From assembly GCA_024372625.1 (NCBI GenBank), contig CP099605.1, forward strand, positions 2,046,001-2,110,000: a DNA stretch of 64,000 nucleotides, written 5' to 3'. The notes under the pieces are model-generated. The model was not told where the DNA came from, ran no database searches, and saw only the letters and a program-made list of their open reading frames with translations. Source of the DNA: Comamonadaceae bacterium OTU4NAUVB1. GTDB taxonomy: Bacteria > Pseudomonadota > Gammaproteobacteria > Burkholderiales > Burkholderiaceae_C. Positions 25,701 to 34,517 of this stretch are shown in pieces. Every line of letters begins with the position of its first letter. Position 1 is the first letter of the stretch. Both the position numbers and the translations under genes were made by a program.

Positions 25701-27935
25701 GCGCAGGCCATCGTCGCGGCGGTCGCCGACTTCAACGCCGCGTCCGAACGCGACGCGCTGCACGCGCTGCTCGACGCGCAGGCCTACCGCCTGGCCTACT
25801 GGCGCGTCGCGGCCGACGAGATCAACTACCGCCGCTTCTTCGACATCAACGAGCTCGCCGCCCTGCGCATCGAGCGCGAGGAGGTGTTCGAGGCGACGCA
25901 CGCCATGGCGCTGGACTTCGCCGCCTCGGGCGCCGTCGACGGCCTGCGCATCGACCACCCCGACGGCCTCTTCGATCCGGCCGAGTACTTCGAGCGCCTG
26001 CAGCAGGGCTACGCGCGGCGTGCCGGCCTGGTGCTGCCCGGCGTCGACGCCCAGGGCCGCGGTGCCCGGCCGCTGTACGTGGTGGCCGAGAAGATCGCCG
26101 CGTCGCACGAGGAAGTGCCGGTGCAGTGGGCGATCCACGGCACCACCGGCTACCGCTTCGCCACCGTCGTCAACGGGGTGCTGGTCGACACCGAGGCGGC
26201 CGAGCGCTTCGACCGCATCTGGCGCGGCTTCACCGGCGTGCAGCAGCCGTTCGACGAGCTGGCCTACGAGGGCAAGCGCGCCATCATGCGCAACGCCCTG
26301 GCCTCCGAGCTCACCGTGCTGTCCACCGAGCTGCTGCGCATCGCGCGCGCCGACCGCCGCACGCGCGACTACACGCTCAATTCGCTGCGCCGCGCCCTGA
26401 GCGAGATCGCCGCGTGCATGGCGGTCTACCGCAGCTACATCGTGGAGGCACCGTCGCCGCAGGACCTGGCTTACATCGACCAGGCGGTGGACGAGGCGCG
26501 CCAGCGCAGCCACGACGCCGACGGCTCGGTGTTCGACTTCGTGCGGCTGACGCTGCTGGGCGAGACGGTGCCGGGCGCCTCCAGCGGCCTGCGCGCCCGT
26601 GCCCTGCGCCTGGCCATGCGCTTCCAGCAGTTCAGCGCGCCGGTCACGGCCAAGGGCGTGGAGGACACGGCGTTCTACCGCTACTTCCCGCTGAGTTCGC
26701 TCAACGAGGTCGGCGGCGAGCCGGCGCACTTCGGCATGACGCTGGCGGACTTCCACGTCGCCAGCGCCGACCGCGCCGCGCGCTGGCCGCACACCATGCT
26801 GGCCACCTCGACGCACGACAACAAGCGCTCCGAGGACGTGCGCAACCGCATCGACGTGCTCTCGGAGATGCCCGCGACCTGGCGCCTGGCGCTGCGGCGC
26901 TGGCGCGCGATGAACCGCGTCTGCGAGCCGCTTGCGGACGATGTCGAGGGCGACGTCGAGGTCGGCCTGCAGGTGCCCTCGGCGGCCGACGAGTACCTGC
27001 TCTACCAGACCCTGCTGGGCACGCTGCCGGCCGGGGGACTGGACGACGACCGGCGCGAGACCTATGGCGAGCGCATCGAGCGCTACGCCCTGAAGGCGGC
27101 GCGCGAGTCGAAGGCCCACACCAGCTGGGTCAACCCCGACGAGGCGTACGAGACGGCGCTGACCGGCTTCGTGCAGCGCCTGCTGGGCGCCGACCAGGAC
27201 GGCCGGGGCGACGGCCGGGACGTGCCCGAGGGTGGGTTCCTCACCGACCTGCATCACTTCGGCGCCACGCTGGCGTGGTTCGGCGCGCTCAACAGCGTGT
27301 CGATGGTGCTGATCAAGTACGCCTCTCCCGGCGTGCCCGACCTCTACCAGGGCAACGAGCTGATGGACCTGAGCCTGGTCGACCCCGACAACCGTCGGCC
27401 GGTGGACTACGCGATGCGCTCGCGCTGGCTCGACCGCCTGGAGGCCATCGCCGCGGCGCCGGCGCACGGCACGGCCGACGCGGTGCGCGAGCTGGCGGCC
27501 GAGCCGCACGACGGGGGCGCCAAGCTGTGGGTGCTGTGGCGCCTGCTCGGCCTGCGCACCGCGCAGCCGGCGCTGTTCCGCGACGGCGGGTACGAGGCGG
27601 TCGAGGCGCACGGGTCGAGGGCGCGCCACGTGGTGGCCTTCGCGCGGCGCCAGGGCGAGGAGTCCCTGATCGCGGTGGCCGGACGGCTGTTTGTCGGTTT
27701 GGCCACGACCACCGAATCCGAGGCGGCGCAGAAGGCCGCGGCGCACTGGCTGCCGCTGGGCGCGGCCGTCTGGGACGACACCACCGTCGCGCTGCCGGAC
27801 TGGGCCGGTGGCGACGGGGCGCGCTGGGAGAACATCCTCACCGGCGAGACCCTGACCGTGCGCTCGGGCGGCCTGCGCATGGCCGAGCTCTTCGCGAGCT
27901 TCCCGGGCGCGGTGCTGCGGCGGGTGGCGGACTGA
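22737..27935 (+). CDS. treY: 4-alpha-glucanotransferase / malto-oligosyltrehalose synthase fusion (MalQ-TreY)
   Basis: A 1732-residue two-enzyme fusion with no internal stop. Residues 1 to about 745 are MalQ (GH77), which transfers glucan segments between maltodextrins: GALRIDHVMGLMRLFWIP with Asp490, VIGEDLGTV with Glu538 and STHDLAT with Asp590. From about residue 750 (ATYRLQFHKDFDFDDAIAIL) it is TreY (GH13_26), which turns the reducing end of a maltodextrin into trehalose: GLRIDHPDGLFDP with Asp1073, VVAEKIAASHEE with Glu1118 and STHDNKRSEDVR with Asp1361. The start is TTG; GAGGAG lies 7 bases upstream inside treZ, which supports it. The two halves are normally separate proteins. Confidence 0.93.
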   Translation: MPDETPHGEHEALQRLSAYYGIATEYADIFGKRHVAPAANLVSLLTSFGVDPDVLPHESLQRAHAATWREHLTPVVAIDAESPRWLLRVRVPAAQAEATWTVRAEDGTAHHGRLALHAVSELHRTEIDGVAWCERLAEVALALPMGYHRLTVEGLAGETLVIAAPAHCYRPDSLRGDARVWGPAVQLYALRSRRNWGIGDFGDLALLAQQAAQRGAGIIGLNPLHALFPHNPAHTSPYSPSSRLHLDVLYIDVEGVDEFRDCEPAQRLVQSPDFQARLAALREVPLVDYRGVAAAKYEVLELLYAHFRAQREAAGDAKSGDAFDAFRAARGASLRRHAVFEALQAHLFAADASIWGWPAWPEAYRDPASPDVERFTRDHLERVEYFEYLQWQAARQLERAGAQCEALGMAVGLYLDLAVSVDRAGADAWSAQDLFVHGASVGAPPDEFNPNGQGWGLPPLRPDRLRRDGYRFFIETLRANMRGAGALRIDHVMGLMRLFWIPPGKTPQDGAYVHYALDEMLAVVAIESQRARCMVIGEDLGTVADEMRGALARFEVLSYRLVYFERHADGQFKAPSEYPRNALVAISTHDLATLAGWWSGHDLRLRLSLGLFPDQALFEKQLFDRAQERIRLLLAVQREGLLSADAVAHATGAQTLSSEVIAAIHAFVAGTPSQVMMVQLEDALGMTEQANMPGTTDSHPNWSRKLSLDLREIAADEQTDLLCRTLAAIRPHPVLRALPRRTVETLVPRATYRLQFHKDFDFDDAIAILPYLARLGVSHVYCSPIQRARPGSMHGYDVVAHDQINPELGGAEGFERFSAALRANGMGQLLDLVPNHMGVLGADNAWWLDVLENGPASPYAQHFDIDWQPLNVELRGKVLLPVLGDHYGDVLERGELALAFDAGKGSLVVNYHEHRFPLAPETYTRVLERGLSRLSDPDVVASLASIATSFGHLPARYETEPESVAERARDKEVIKGRLARLVARQLDVAQAIVAAVADFNAASERDALHALLDAQAYRLAYWRVAADEINYRRFFDINELAALRIEREEVFEATHAMALDFAASGAVDGLRIDHPDGLFDPAEYFERLQQGYARRAGLVLPGVDAQGRGARPLYVVAEKIAASHEEVPVQWAIHGTTGYRFATVVNGVLVDTEAAERFDRIWRGFTGVQQPFDELAYEGKRAIMRNALASELTVLSTELLRIARADRRTRDYTLNSLRRALSEIAACMAVYRSYIVEAPSPQDLAYIDQAVDEARQRSHDADGSVFDFVRLTLLGETVPGASSGLRARALRLAMRFQQFSAPVTAKGVEDTAFYRYFPLSSLNEVGGEPAHFGMTLADFHVASADRAARWPHTMLATSTHDNKRSEDVRNRIDVLSEMPATWRLALRRWRAMNRVCEPLADDVEGDVEVGLQVPSAADEYLLYQTLLGTLPAGGLDDDRRETYGERIERYALKAARESKAHTSWVNPDEAYETALTGFVQRLLGADQDGRGDGRDVPEGGFLTDLHHFGATLAWFGALNSVSMVLIKYASPGVPDLYQGNELMDLSLVDPDNRRPVDYAMRSRWLDRLEAIAAAPAHGTADAVRELAAEPHDGGAKLWVLWRLLGLRTAQPALFRDGGYEAVEAHGSRARHVVAFARRQGEESLIAVAGRLFVGLATTTESEAAQKAAAHWLPLGAAVWDDTTVALPDWAGGDGARWENILTGETLTVRSGGLRMAELFASFPGAVLRRVAD

Positions 27936-27974
27936 GCGGTCCGGCGGGCGGGCGCGGGGACGCCCGGCGGCCGG

Positions 27975-28445
27975 TCAGTTCGGGCGCGCCGGCGCCTCGG
28001 CGCCGTCCGCTTCGGCCGGCCAGTCGCGGATGTAGGCCTTGAGCATCTTGTTCTCGAAGTTCTGGCTGTCCACCACGGCCTTGGCCACGTCGTAGAAGCT
28101 GATCACGCCCATCAGCATGCCGCGGTCCATCACCGGCATGTAGCGCGCATGGCGCTCCAGCATGATGCGGCGGATCTCGTCGAGGTCGGTCTCCAGGGTG
28201 CAGGTGACCGGCGCGTCGTCCATGGCCTTGCGCACCAGCGCGCCGCCGATCTGGCCGCCGTTGCCCACGATGGCGACGATCACCTCGCGGAAGGTCAGCA
28301 TGCCGACCAGGTCGCCGTGCTCCATGACGACCAGCGAGCCGATGTCCTTCTCGGCCATCGCGGTGGCCGCGGCGGTCAACGGCTCGTCGGGCGTGACGGT
28401 GTAGAGCGTGTTGCCCTTGACACGCAGGATGTCGCTGACTTTCAT
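27975..28445 (-). CDS. CBS domain-containing protein
   Basis: A 156-residue protein made of two CBS repeats, about residues 8-65 and 77-135, which usually bind adenosine nucleotides or sense energy state. Visible motifs are EKDIGSLVVMEHGDLVGMLTFREV and RHARYMPVMDRGMLMGVISFYDV. The start MKVSDILRVKGN is preceded by a purine-rich stretch; an upstream in-frame ATG adds 26 unlikely residues. It is divergent from metY across 112 bases and convergent with the malQ-treY gene. Stand-alone CBS pairs of this type are common in Burkholderiales; the partner is unknown. Confidence 0.9.
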   Translation of the reverse strand: MKVSDILRVKGNTLYTVTPDEPLTAAATAMAEKDIGSLVVMEHGDLVGMLTFREVIVAIVGNGGQIGGALVRKAMDDAPVTCTLETDLDEIRRIMLERHARYMPVMDRGMLMGVISFYDVAKAVVDSQNFENKMLKAYIRDWPAEADGAEAPARPN

Positions 28446-28557
28446 GGGGGTTCTCCGTGGGGAAGCGCGCCGTTCGGCGGGGATGTGCATTTTTACACGG
28501 CCGCGCGGCGCCCACCCACACAATGGCGGACCCGAATTCCTCCATGAGACACCCCCG

Positions 28558-29868
28558 ATGCCCGGTTACTCCGACCCTGGTTTCGACACGCTGGCGCTGC
28601 ACGCCGGCGCGTCGCCCGACCCCGCCACCGGCGCGCGCGCCGTGCCGATCCACCTCACCACCTCGTTCGTCTTCGAGTCCAGCGACCACGCCGCGGCGCT
28701 CTTCAATCTGGAGCGCGCCGGCCACGTCTACAGCCGCATCAGCAACCCGACCAACGCCGTGCTGGAGCAGCGCGTGGCGGCGCTCGAAGGCGGCATCGGC
28801 GCCATCGCCACGGCCAGCGGACAGGCCGCGCTGCACCTGAGCGTGGCCACGCTGATGGGCGCGGGCTCGCACATCGTGGCGAGCACGGCGCTCTACGGGG
28901 GCTCGCAGAACCTGCTGAACTACACGATGCGGCGCTTCGGCATCGACACCACCTTCGTCGCGCCCGGCGACCTCGACGGCTGGCGCGCCGCGATCCGCCC
29001 GGACACCAAGCTGCTGTTCGGCGAGACCGTGGGCAACCCCGGCCTTGACGTGCTGGACATCCCGGCGGTGAGCGACATCGCCCACGCGGCCGGCGTGCCG
29101 CTGCTGGTCGACTCCACCCTGACCTCGCCCTACCTGATCAGGCCCTTCGATCACGGCGCCGACCTGGTCTACCACTCGGCGACCAAGTTCCTCTCCGGCC
29201 ACGGCACCGTGATCGGCGGCGTGGTGGTGGACGGCGGCAGCTTCGACTGGGAACGCTCGGGCCGCTTCGCCGAGCTGACCCAGGCCTACGACGGCTTCCA
29301 CGGCATGGTCTTCAGCGAGGAGAGCACCGTCGGCGCCTTCCTGCTGCGCGCGCGCCGCGAGGGGCTGCGCGACTTCGGCGCCTCGATGAGCCCGCACACG
29401 GCCTGGCTGATCCTGCAGGGCATCGAGACCCTGCCGCTGCGCATGGAGCGCCACATCGACAACACGCAGAAGGTGGTCGAGTTCCTGGCCGAGCACCCGT
29501 TCGTCGCGCGCGTGGGCCATCCGCTGATGCCCTCGCACCCGAGCCACGCGCTGGCCGGCAGGCTGCTGCGCCACGGCGCGCGCGGGGCCGGCGCGGTGTT
29601 CAGCTTCGACCTGAAGGGCAGCCGCGCGCAGGGCAAGGCTTTCGTCGAGGGGCTGCGCCTGTTCAGCCACCTGGCCAACGTCGGCGACTGCCGCAGCCTG
29701 GTGATCCATCCGGCGAGCACCACGCACTTCCGCATGACCGACGCGGCGCTGGCCGGCGCGGGCATCTCGCAGGGCACGATCCGCCTGTCGATCGGGCTGG
29801 AGGACCCCGCCGACCTGATCGACGACCTGAAGCGCGCCTTGAAGGCCGCCGAGAAGGCGGAGGCCTGA
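28558..29868 (+). CDS. metY: O-acetylhomoserine aminocarboxypropyltransferase (sulfhydrylase) family
   Basis: A 436-residue pyridoxal-phosphate enzyme of the Cys/Met metabolism family, probably making homocysteine from O-acyl-homoserine and sulfide. The PLP-binding lysine is Lys210 in YHSATKFLSGHG. YSRISNPTNAVLEQRVAALEGG and the C-terminal SLVIHPASTTH are typical; length and the STLTSPYLIRPFDHGADL segment favour MetY over the shorter MetZ. The acyl donor cannot be told from sequence. No riboswitch was recognised in the short upstream gap. The downstream hydrolase starts one base after its stop. Confidence 0.88.
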   Translation: MPGYSDPGFDTLALHAGASPDPATGARAVPIHLTTSFVFESSDHAAALFNLERAGHVYSRISNPTNAVLEQRVAALEGGIGAIATASGQAALHLSVATLMGAGSHIVASTALYGGSQNLLNYTMRRFGIDTTFVAPGDLDGWRAAIRPDTKLLFGETVGNPGLDVLDIPAVSDIAHAAGVPLLVDSTLTSPYLIRPFDHGADLVYHSATKFLSGHGTVIGGVVVDGGSFDWERSGRFAELTQAYDGFHGMVFSEESTVGAFLLRARREGLRDFGASMSPHTAWLILQGIETLPLRMERHIDNTQKVVEFLAEHPFVARVGHPLMPSHPSHALAGRLLRHGARGAGAVFSFDLKGSRAQGKAFVEGLRLFSHLANVGDCRSLVIHPASTTHFRMTDAALAGAGISQGTIRLSIGLEDPADLIDDLKRALKAAEKAEA

Positions 29869-29869
29869 G

Positions 29870-30682
29870 ATGCACTTCATCGTCCAGGGCCACGCCACCT
29901 ACGCCTACACCGGCGGCAAGGCCTTCGATGCCGGCCGGCCCACGGTGGTGTTCGTCCACGGCGTGCTCAACGACCACAGCGTGTGGATCCTGCAGAGCCG
30001 CTGGTTCGCCAACCACGGCTGGAACGTGCTGGCGATCGACCTGCCCGGGCACTGCCGCAGCGCCGGCGCGCCGCCCGAGAGCGTGGCGGCGGCTTCGCGC
30101 TTCGTCGTCGAGCTGCTGGACGCCGCGGGCATCGACCGGGCGGCGCTGGTGGGCCACAGCTTCGGCTCGCTGATCGCGCTGGAGACCGCCGCGCGCGCGC
30201 CGGCTCGGGTCACGCACCTGGCGATGGTCGGCACGGCCTATCCGATGAAGGTGTCGCCGGCGCTGCTGGCGGGGTCGCTGGCGACGCCGCTGCGTGCCAT
30301 CGACCAGATCAACGTCTTCTCGCATTCGTCATTGGCGCCGCCGCCCTCCTCCGGCCCCGGCAACTGGCTGCAAGGCGGCTCGCGCGCCCTGATGCGGCGG
30401 GTGCTGGCCTCCAACCGCGAGACCAACGTCTTCCACACCGGCTTCAAGGCCTGCGACGACTACGCCGGCGGCGAAGCGGCCATGGACGCGGTGGCGGCGG
30501 CCGGCTGCCCGCTGCTGTTCCTGCTGGGGGCGGCCGACCAGATGACGCCGCCGCGCGCCGCGCGCGACCTCGCCGCCCGGGCGCCGCAGGCGAAGGTGGT
30601 GACGGTGGCGGCGGGTCACGCGCTCATGAGCGAGGCGCCCGACGCGGTGCTGTTCGCGCTGCGCGACTTCCTAGGCGCCTGA
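29870..30682 (+). CDS. alpha/beta hydrolase
   Basis: A 270-residue alpha/beta-hydrolase fold enzyme with the oxyanion motif VFVHGVLNDHSVW, nucleophile Ser97 in VGHSFGSLIALE, an acid-loop region LLGAADQMTPPRAAR and the catalytic histidine in VAAGHALMSEAP. The substrate is unknown. It begins immediately after metY, so the two may form an operon. Its last 12 bases overlap the end of the convergent thioredoxin-like gene. Confidence 0.87.
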   Translation: MHFIVQGHATYAYTGGKAFDAGRPTVVFVHGVLNDHSVWILQSRWFANHGWNVLAIDLPGHCRSAGAPPESVAAASRFVVELLDAAGIDRAALVGHSFGSLIALETAARAPARVTHLAMVGTAYPMKVSPALLAGSLATPLRAIDQINVFSHSSLAPPPSSGPGNWLQGGSRALMRRVLASNRETNVFHTGFKACDDYAGGEAAMDAVAAAGCPLLFLLGAADQMTPPRAARDLAARAPQAKVVTVAAGHALMSEAPDAVLFALRDFLGA

Positions 30683-31063
30683 GCCGGTCACCTCGAAACG
30701 CGCCGGCGCCGCCGCCAGCGCGTCGAGCAGCGCGGCCACGCCGGCGTCCGACGGGCGGGCCGCCCGCAGGGCCGCGAGCGTGCGCGCCAGCGTCGCGGCG
30801 TGCGGCAGCAGCGGGCCCATGAAGCGGGTGCCTCCGGCGTCGGCCACCAGCACGGTCGGAAAGGTCTCGATGTCGAAGTCGCCGGCGATGTCGGCGTCGT
30901 CCTCGATGTCGACCCAGGCGAAGCGCAGGTGCGGATGCGCGCGGGCCACCGACTCGAACAGCGGCCGGTAGTCGCGGCAGGTGCCGCACCACTGCGCGCA
31001 CAGGCACACCACCCAGGACGACGGATCGCGGGACGGAACGGCGGGCGGCGGAGCGGCGGTCAT
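30671..31063 (-). CDS. thioredoxin-like protein
   Basis: A 130-residue single-domain thioredoxin-fold protein. The redox motif is CGTC at residues 26-29 in CAQWCGTCRDYRPLFE, followed by RFAWVDIEDDADIAGDFDIETFPTVLV with the conserved cis-proline. No signal peptide is present, so it is predicted to be cytoplasmic. The start MTAAPPPAVPSRD was chosen because upstream in-frame codons are proline-rich and not thioredoxin-like. It is convergent with the hydrolase gene and divergent from the DUF2069 gene. Confidence 0.85.
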   Translation of the reverse strand: MTAAPPPAVPSRDPSSWVVCLCAQWCGTCRDYRPLFESVARAHPHLRFAWVDIEDDADIAGDFDIETFPTVLVADAGGTRFMGPLLPHAATLARTLAALRAARPSDAGVAALLDALAAAPARFEVTGSGA

Positions 31064-31259
31064 GGGCGCGGAGGGGCCGGAGGCGGCGGACGGGGAAACA
31101 GGAAGCACGAAGCAGAAGGCGGGAGGCGGCGGTCGGGGGAGTCGCGCCCCGGGGACTCGGCCGCGCATTGGGCGCGTCGGCGCGGGGGTCGGAACGCGGC
31201 CGGTATCATGCCACCGGACCTTTCTCGCGGCCGCTCCAGGCCCTTTCCCCCCTCCCCGC

Positions 31260-31673
31260 ATGCAACCCTCCACCCGCCCGACCGCCTCCGTCGCCGCCAC
31301 CCGCGCCCTGGCGGTGGGCAGCCTGATCGGGCTGATCGTGCTGGGCCTGGCGTGGGAGATGTGGCTGGCGCCGCTGCGCCCGGGCGGCTCGGTGCTGGCG
31401 CTCAAGGTGCTGCCGCTGGTGGTGCCGCTGGCCGGGCTGCTCAAGCACCGCATGTACACCTACCGCTGGGTCAGCCTGATGGTCTGGCTCTATTTCACCG
31501 AGGGCGTGGTGCGCGCCTGGAGCGACGCCGTGCCGCTGAGCCGCGCCCTCGCCGGGCTGGAGATCGCGCTGTGCCTGGCGCTGTTCGCCGCCTGCGCCTG
31601 GCACGTGCGGCTGCGCCTGCGCCACGGCATCGACCCGGTGGCCGCGCCCCGACTGGAAACCCCGAACCCATGA
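31260..31673 (+). CDS. DUF2069 family membrane protein
   Basis: A 137-residue inner-membrane protein with about four hydrophobic segments, near residues 15-35, 42-58, 66-82 and 96-116. The [24 protein letters not shown] region is typical of DUF2069. Function is unknown. The stop overlaps the start of the FAD-linked dehydrogenase gene (ATGA). Confidence 0.85.
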   Translation: MQPSTRPTASVAATRALAVGSLIGLIVLGLAWEMWLAPLRPGGSVLALKVLPLVVPLAGLLKHRMYTYRWVSLMVWLYFTEGVVRAWSDAVPLSRALAGLEIALCLALFAACAWHVRLRLRHGIDPVAAPRLETPNP

Positions 31674-33139
31674 CCTCCTCCTCGTCCCATTCCCTCCTGC
31701 TCGACGCCCTGCGCGCCATCGTGGGCGCGTCTCACGTGCTCACCGACGACGGCGGCAGCGACCTCACCGCCTACGAACGCGAGTGGCGCGGCCGCCTGCG
31801 CGGCAAGGCGCTGGCCGTCGTGCGCCCGGCCACGGCGCGCCAGGTCGCCGACGTCGTCAAGGCCTGCGCGGCGGCCGGCGCCTCGCTGGTGCCCCAGGGC
31901 GGCAACACCGGCCTGGCCGTGGGCTCCACGCCCGACCAGAGCGGCACCCAGGTCGTGCTGACGCTGCAGCGCATGAACGCGATCCGCGCCATCGACGCCG
32001 CCAACCTGACCGTCACGGTGGAGGCCGGCTGCGTGCTGCAGACCCTGCAGGAAGCCGCCGAGCGCGCGGGCTTCCTGTTCCCGCTGAGCCTGGCGGCCGA
32101 GGGCAGCTGCACCATCGGCGGCAACCTGGCGACCAACGCCGGCGGCACGCAGGTGCTGCGCTACGGCAACGCGCGCGACCTGTGCCTGGGGCTGGAGGTG
32201 GTGACGCCGCAGGGCGAGGTCTGGGAAGGCACCAGCGGCCTGCGCAAGGACAACACCGGCTACGACCTGCGCGACCTGCTCATCGGCAGCGAGGGCACGC
32301 TGGGCGTCATCACCGCCGCGACGATGAAGCTCTACCCGCGTCCGGCCGCGCGCCTGACCGCCTGGGCCGCCGTGCCCTCGCTCGACCACGCCGTCACGCT
32401 GCTGGGCCTGGCGCACCGCCAGCTCGGCGCCGGGCTGACGGGTTTCGAGGTGATGGGCCGTTTCGCCCTGGGGCTGGTCGGCAAGCACATGCCGCAACTG
32501 CGCGTGCCGTTCCTGGACGACGAGGCCGTGCCGTACTGCGTGCTGCTGGAGAACTCCGACAGCGAGTCGGAGGCGCACGCGCGCGAACGCTTCGAGGCCC
32601 TGCTGGAGACCGCCTTCGAGGACGGCTGCGTGAGCGACGCCGTGGTGGCCGAGAACATCGCGCAGGCGCGCTCGCTGTGGCACGTGCGCGAGAGCATCCC
32701 GCTCGCGCAGGCCGAGGAAGGCCTCAACATCAAGCACGACATCTCGATCGCGGTCTCGCGCATCCCGGCCTTCGTCGCCGAGACCGACGCCCTGCTGCGG
32801 CGCGAGATCCCCGGCGTGCGGCTGGTCAACTTCGGCCACCTGGGCGACGGCAACCTGCACTACAACGTGCAGGCGCCGGCCGAGGGCGACACACGGGCCT
32901 TCCTGCGCGAGCAGGAGGACCGCGTCAACACCCTGGTCTACGACGCGGTGGAACGCTTCGGCGGCTCGTTCTCGGCCGAGCACGGCATCGGCGCGCTCAA
33001 GCTGCACAAGCTGGAGAAGCACAAGTCGCCGGTCGCGCTGGCCATGATGCGGGCCATCAAGCAGGGGCTCGATCCGCTCAACACCCTCAACCCGGGCCGC
33101 GTGCTGCGCGCGGCCGACCACGCGGAGGTGGTGCGATGA
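31670..33139 (+). CDS. FAD-binding oxidoreductase, D-lactate/D-2-hydroxyglutarate dehydrogenase type
   Basis: A 489-residue flavoprotein of the GlcD/D2HGDH group, which oxidises D-2-hydroxyacids. The PCMH-type FAD domain has [12 protein letters not shown] near residue 78 and [19 protein letters not shown]. The C-terminal cap has [14 protein letters not shown] and [12 protein letters not shown], the metal- and substrate-binding region. The exact substrate is uncertain. It is coupled by overlapping start and stop codons to the DUF2069 gene before and thyA after it. Confidence 0.9.
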   Translation: MTSSSSHSLLLDALRAIVGASHVLTDDGGSDLTAYEREWRGRLRGKALAVVRPATARQVADVVKACAAAGASLVPQGGNTGLAVGSTPDQSGTQVVLTLQRMNAIRAIDAANLTVTVEAGCVLQTLQEAAERAGFLFPLSLAAEGSCTIGGNLATNAGGTQVLRYGNARDLCLGLEVVTPQGEVWEGTSGLRKDNTGYDLRDLLIGSEGTLGVITAATMKLYPRPAARLTAWAAVPSLDHAVTLLGLAHRQLGAGLTGFEVMGRFALGLVGKHMPQLRVPFLDDEAVPYCVLLENSDSESEAHARERFEALLETAFEDGCVSDAVVAENIAQARSLWHVRESIPLAQAEEGLNIKHDISIAVSRIPAFVAETDALLRREIPGVRLVNFGHLGDGNLHYNVQAPAEGDTRAFLREQEDRVNTLVYDAVERFGGSFSAEHGIGALKLHKLEKHKSPVALAMMRAIKQGLDPLNTLNPGRVLRAADHAEVVR

Positions 33140-33996
33140 GCGACACCGGCAACCCCGGCGGCGGCGCGGGCCGCCCGGTCCGCTCGCAGTACGAGGATTT
33201 CATGCGCCTGGTCGCGACCACCGGCGTCCACAAGGCCGACCGCACCGGCACCGGCACGACGAGCGTGTTCGGCCACCAGATGCGCTTCGACCTGAACGAG
33301 GGCTTTCCGCTGGTGACGACCAAGAAGGTCCACCTGCGCTCCATCGTCCAGGAGCTGCTGTGGTTCCTGACCGGCTCCAGCGACAACAACTGGCTCAAGG
33401 CGCGCGGCGTCACGATCTGGGACGAGTGGGCCGGCGAGGACGGCGACCTCGGCCCGGTCTACGGCGTGCAGTGGCGCAGCTGGCCGACGCCCGACGGCGG
33501 CCACATCGACCAGATCGCCGAGGTGATCCGCACCCTGAAGACCAACCCCGATTCGCGCCGCATCATCGTGAGCGCCTGGAACGTGGCGGACCTGTCGAAG
33601 ATGGCGCTGATGCCCTGCCACGCCTTCTTCCAGTTCTACGTCGCGCCGGCGGCCGAGTCCGGCGGGCGCGGAAAACTCAGCTGCCAGCTCTACCAGCGCA
33701 GCGCCGACATCTTCCTGGGCGTGCCCTTCAACATCGCCAGCTACGCCCTGCTCACGCACATGGTGGCCCAGCAGTGCGACCTCGACGTCGGCGACTTCAT
33801 CTGGACCGGCGGCGACTGCCACATCTACAGCAACCACGCCGAGCAGGTCGCGCTGCAGCTCACGCGCACGCCCCACCCCTACCCGGTGCTGGAGATCAAG
33901 CGCCGGCCGGAATCGATCTTCGACTACCGCTTCGAGGACTTCGAGGTCCACGACTACGTGCACCATCCGGCCATCAAGGCGCCGGTGGCGGTCTGA
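33136..33996 (+). CDS. thyA: thymidylate synthase
   Basis: A 286-residue ThyA that methylates dUMP to dTMP using methylene-tetrahydrofolate. The active-site Cys161 is in [54 protein letters not shown] and [12 protein letters not shown] are classic. It is slightly longer than E. coli ThyA because of a Gly-rich N-terminus and an insertion after the catalytic region (AAESGGRGK). It overlaps the preceding gene and is followed 14 bases later by folA, the enzyme that recycles its dihydrofolate product. Confidence 0.97.
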   Translation: MSDTGNPGGGAGRPVRSQYEDFMRLVATTGVHKADRTGTGTTSVFGHQMRFDLNEGFPLVTTKKVHLRSIVQELLWFLTGSSDNNWLKARGVTIWDEWAGEDGDLGPVYGVQWRSWPTPDGGHIDQIAEVIRTLKTNPDSRRIIVSAWNVADLSKMALMPCHAFFQFYVAPAAESGGRGKLSCQLYQRSADIFLGVPFNIASYALLTHMVAQQCDLDVGDFIWTGGDCHIYSNHAEQVALQLTRTPHPYPVLEIKRRPESIFDYRFEDFEVHDYVHHPAIKAPVAV

Positions 33997-34010
33997 GGGG
34001 CGGTGCGACG

Positions 34011-34517
34011 ATGGCCGGCCCGACGCCCCGCGTCCACCTCATCTACGCCCGCGCCGCCAACGGCGTGATCGGCCGCGACGGCGACCTGCCCTGGCACCTG
34101 CCGGAGGACCTGGCGCACTTCAAGCGCACCACCGCCGGCGCGCCGGTGATCATGGGCCGGCGCACCTGGGATTCGCTGCCGCCGCGCTTCCGGCCGCTGC
34201 CGGGGCGCGACAACATCGTCGTGACGCGGCAGGCCGGCTGGAACGCCCCCGGCGCCCGGACGGCCGACGGCCTCGAAGCCGCCCTGGCGCTGTGCGCCGG
34301 CGCGCCCGAGGCCTGGGTGATCGGCGGCGCGCAGGTCTACGCCCAGGCCGCCGGGATGGCACGGCGCGCCGTCGTCACCGAGATCGGCCGCGACTTCGAG
34401 GGCGACGCCCACGCGCCGGTGCTCGACCCCGCGCGCTGGCGCGAGACCGCGCGCGAGCCGCACGTCTCGGCCGACGGCCTGCCGTTCGACTTCGTCACCT
34501 ACGACGCCCACCCATGA
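34011..34517 (+). CDS. folA: dihydrofolate reductase
   Basis: A 168-residue DHFR that reduces dihydrofolate with NADPH. The motifs RAANGVIGRDGDLPWHLPED, with the catalytic acidic residue Asp33, GRRTWDSLPPRFRPLPGR and WVIGGAQVYAQA are clear. The ATG follows thyA closely, giving the common thyA-folA pairing. Its 3' end overlaps the nitronate monooxygenase start (ATGA). Confidence 0.97.
   Translation: MAGPTPRVHLIYARAANGVIGRDGDLPWHLPEDLAHFKRTTAGAPVIMGRRTWDSLPPRFRPLPGRDNIVVTRQAGWNAPGARTADGLEAALALCAGAPEAWVIGGAQVYAQAAGMARRAVVTEIGRDFEGDAHAPVLDPARWRETAREPHVSADGLPFDFVTYDAHP

Noticed and set aside
28446-28557. SAM-type riboswitch upstream of metY
   Set aside because: The divergent gap is only 112 bases and no known SAM riboswitch core could be recognised.
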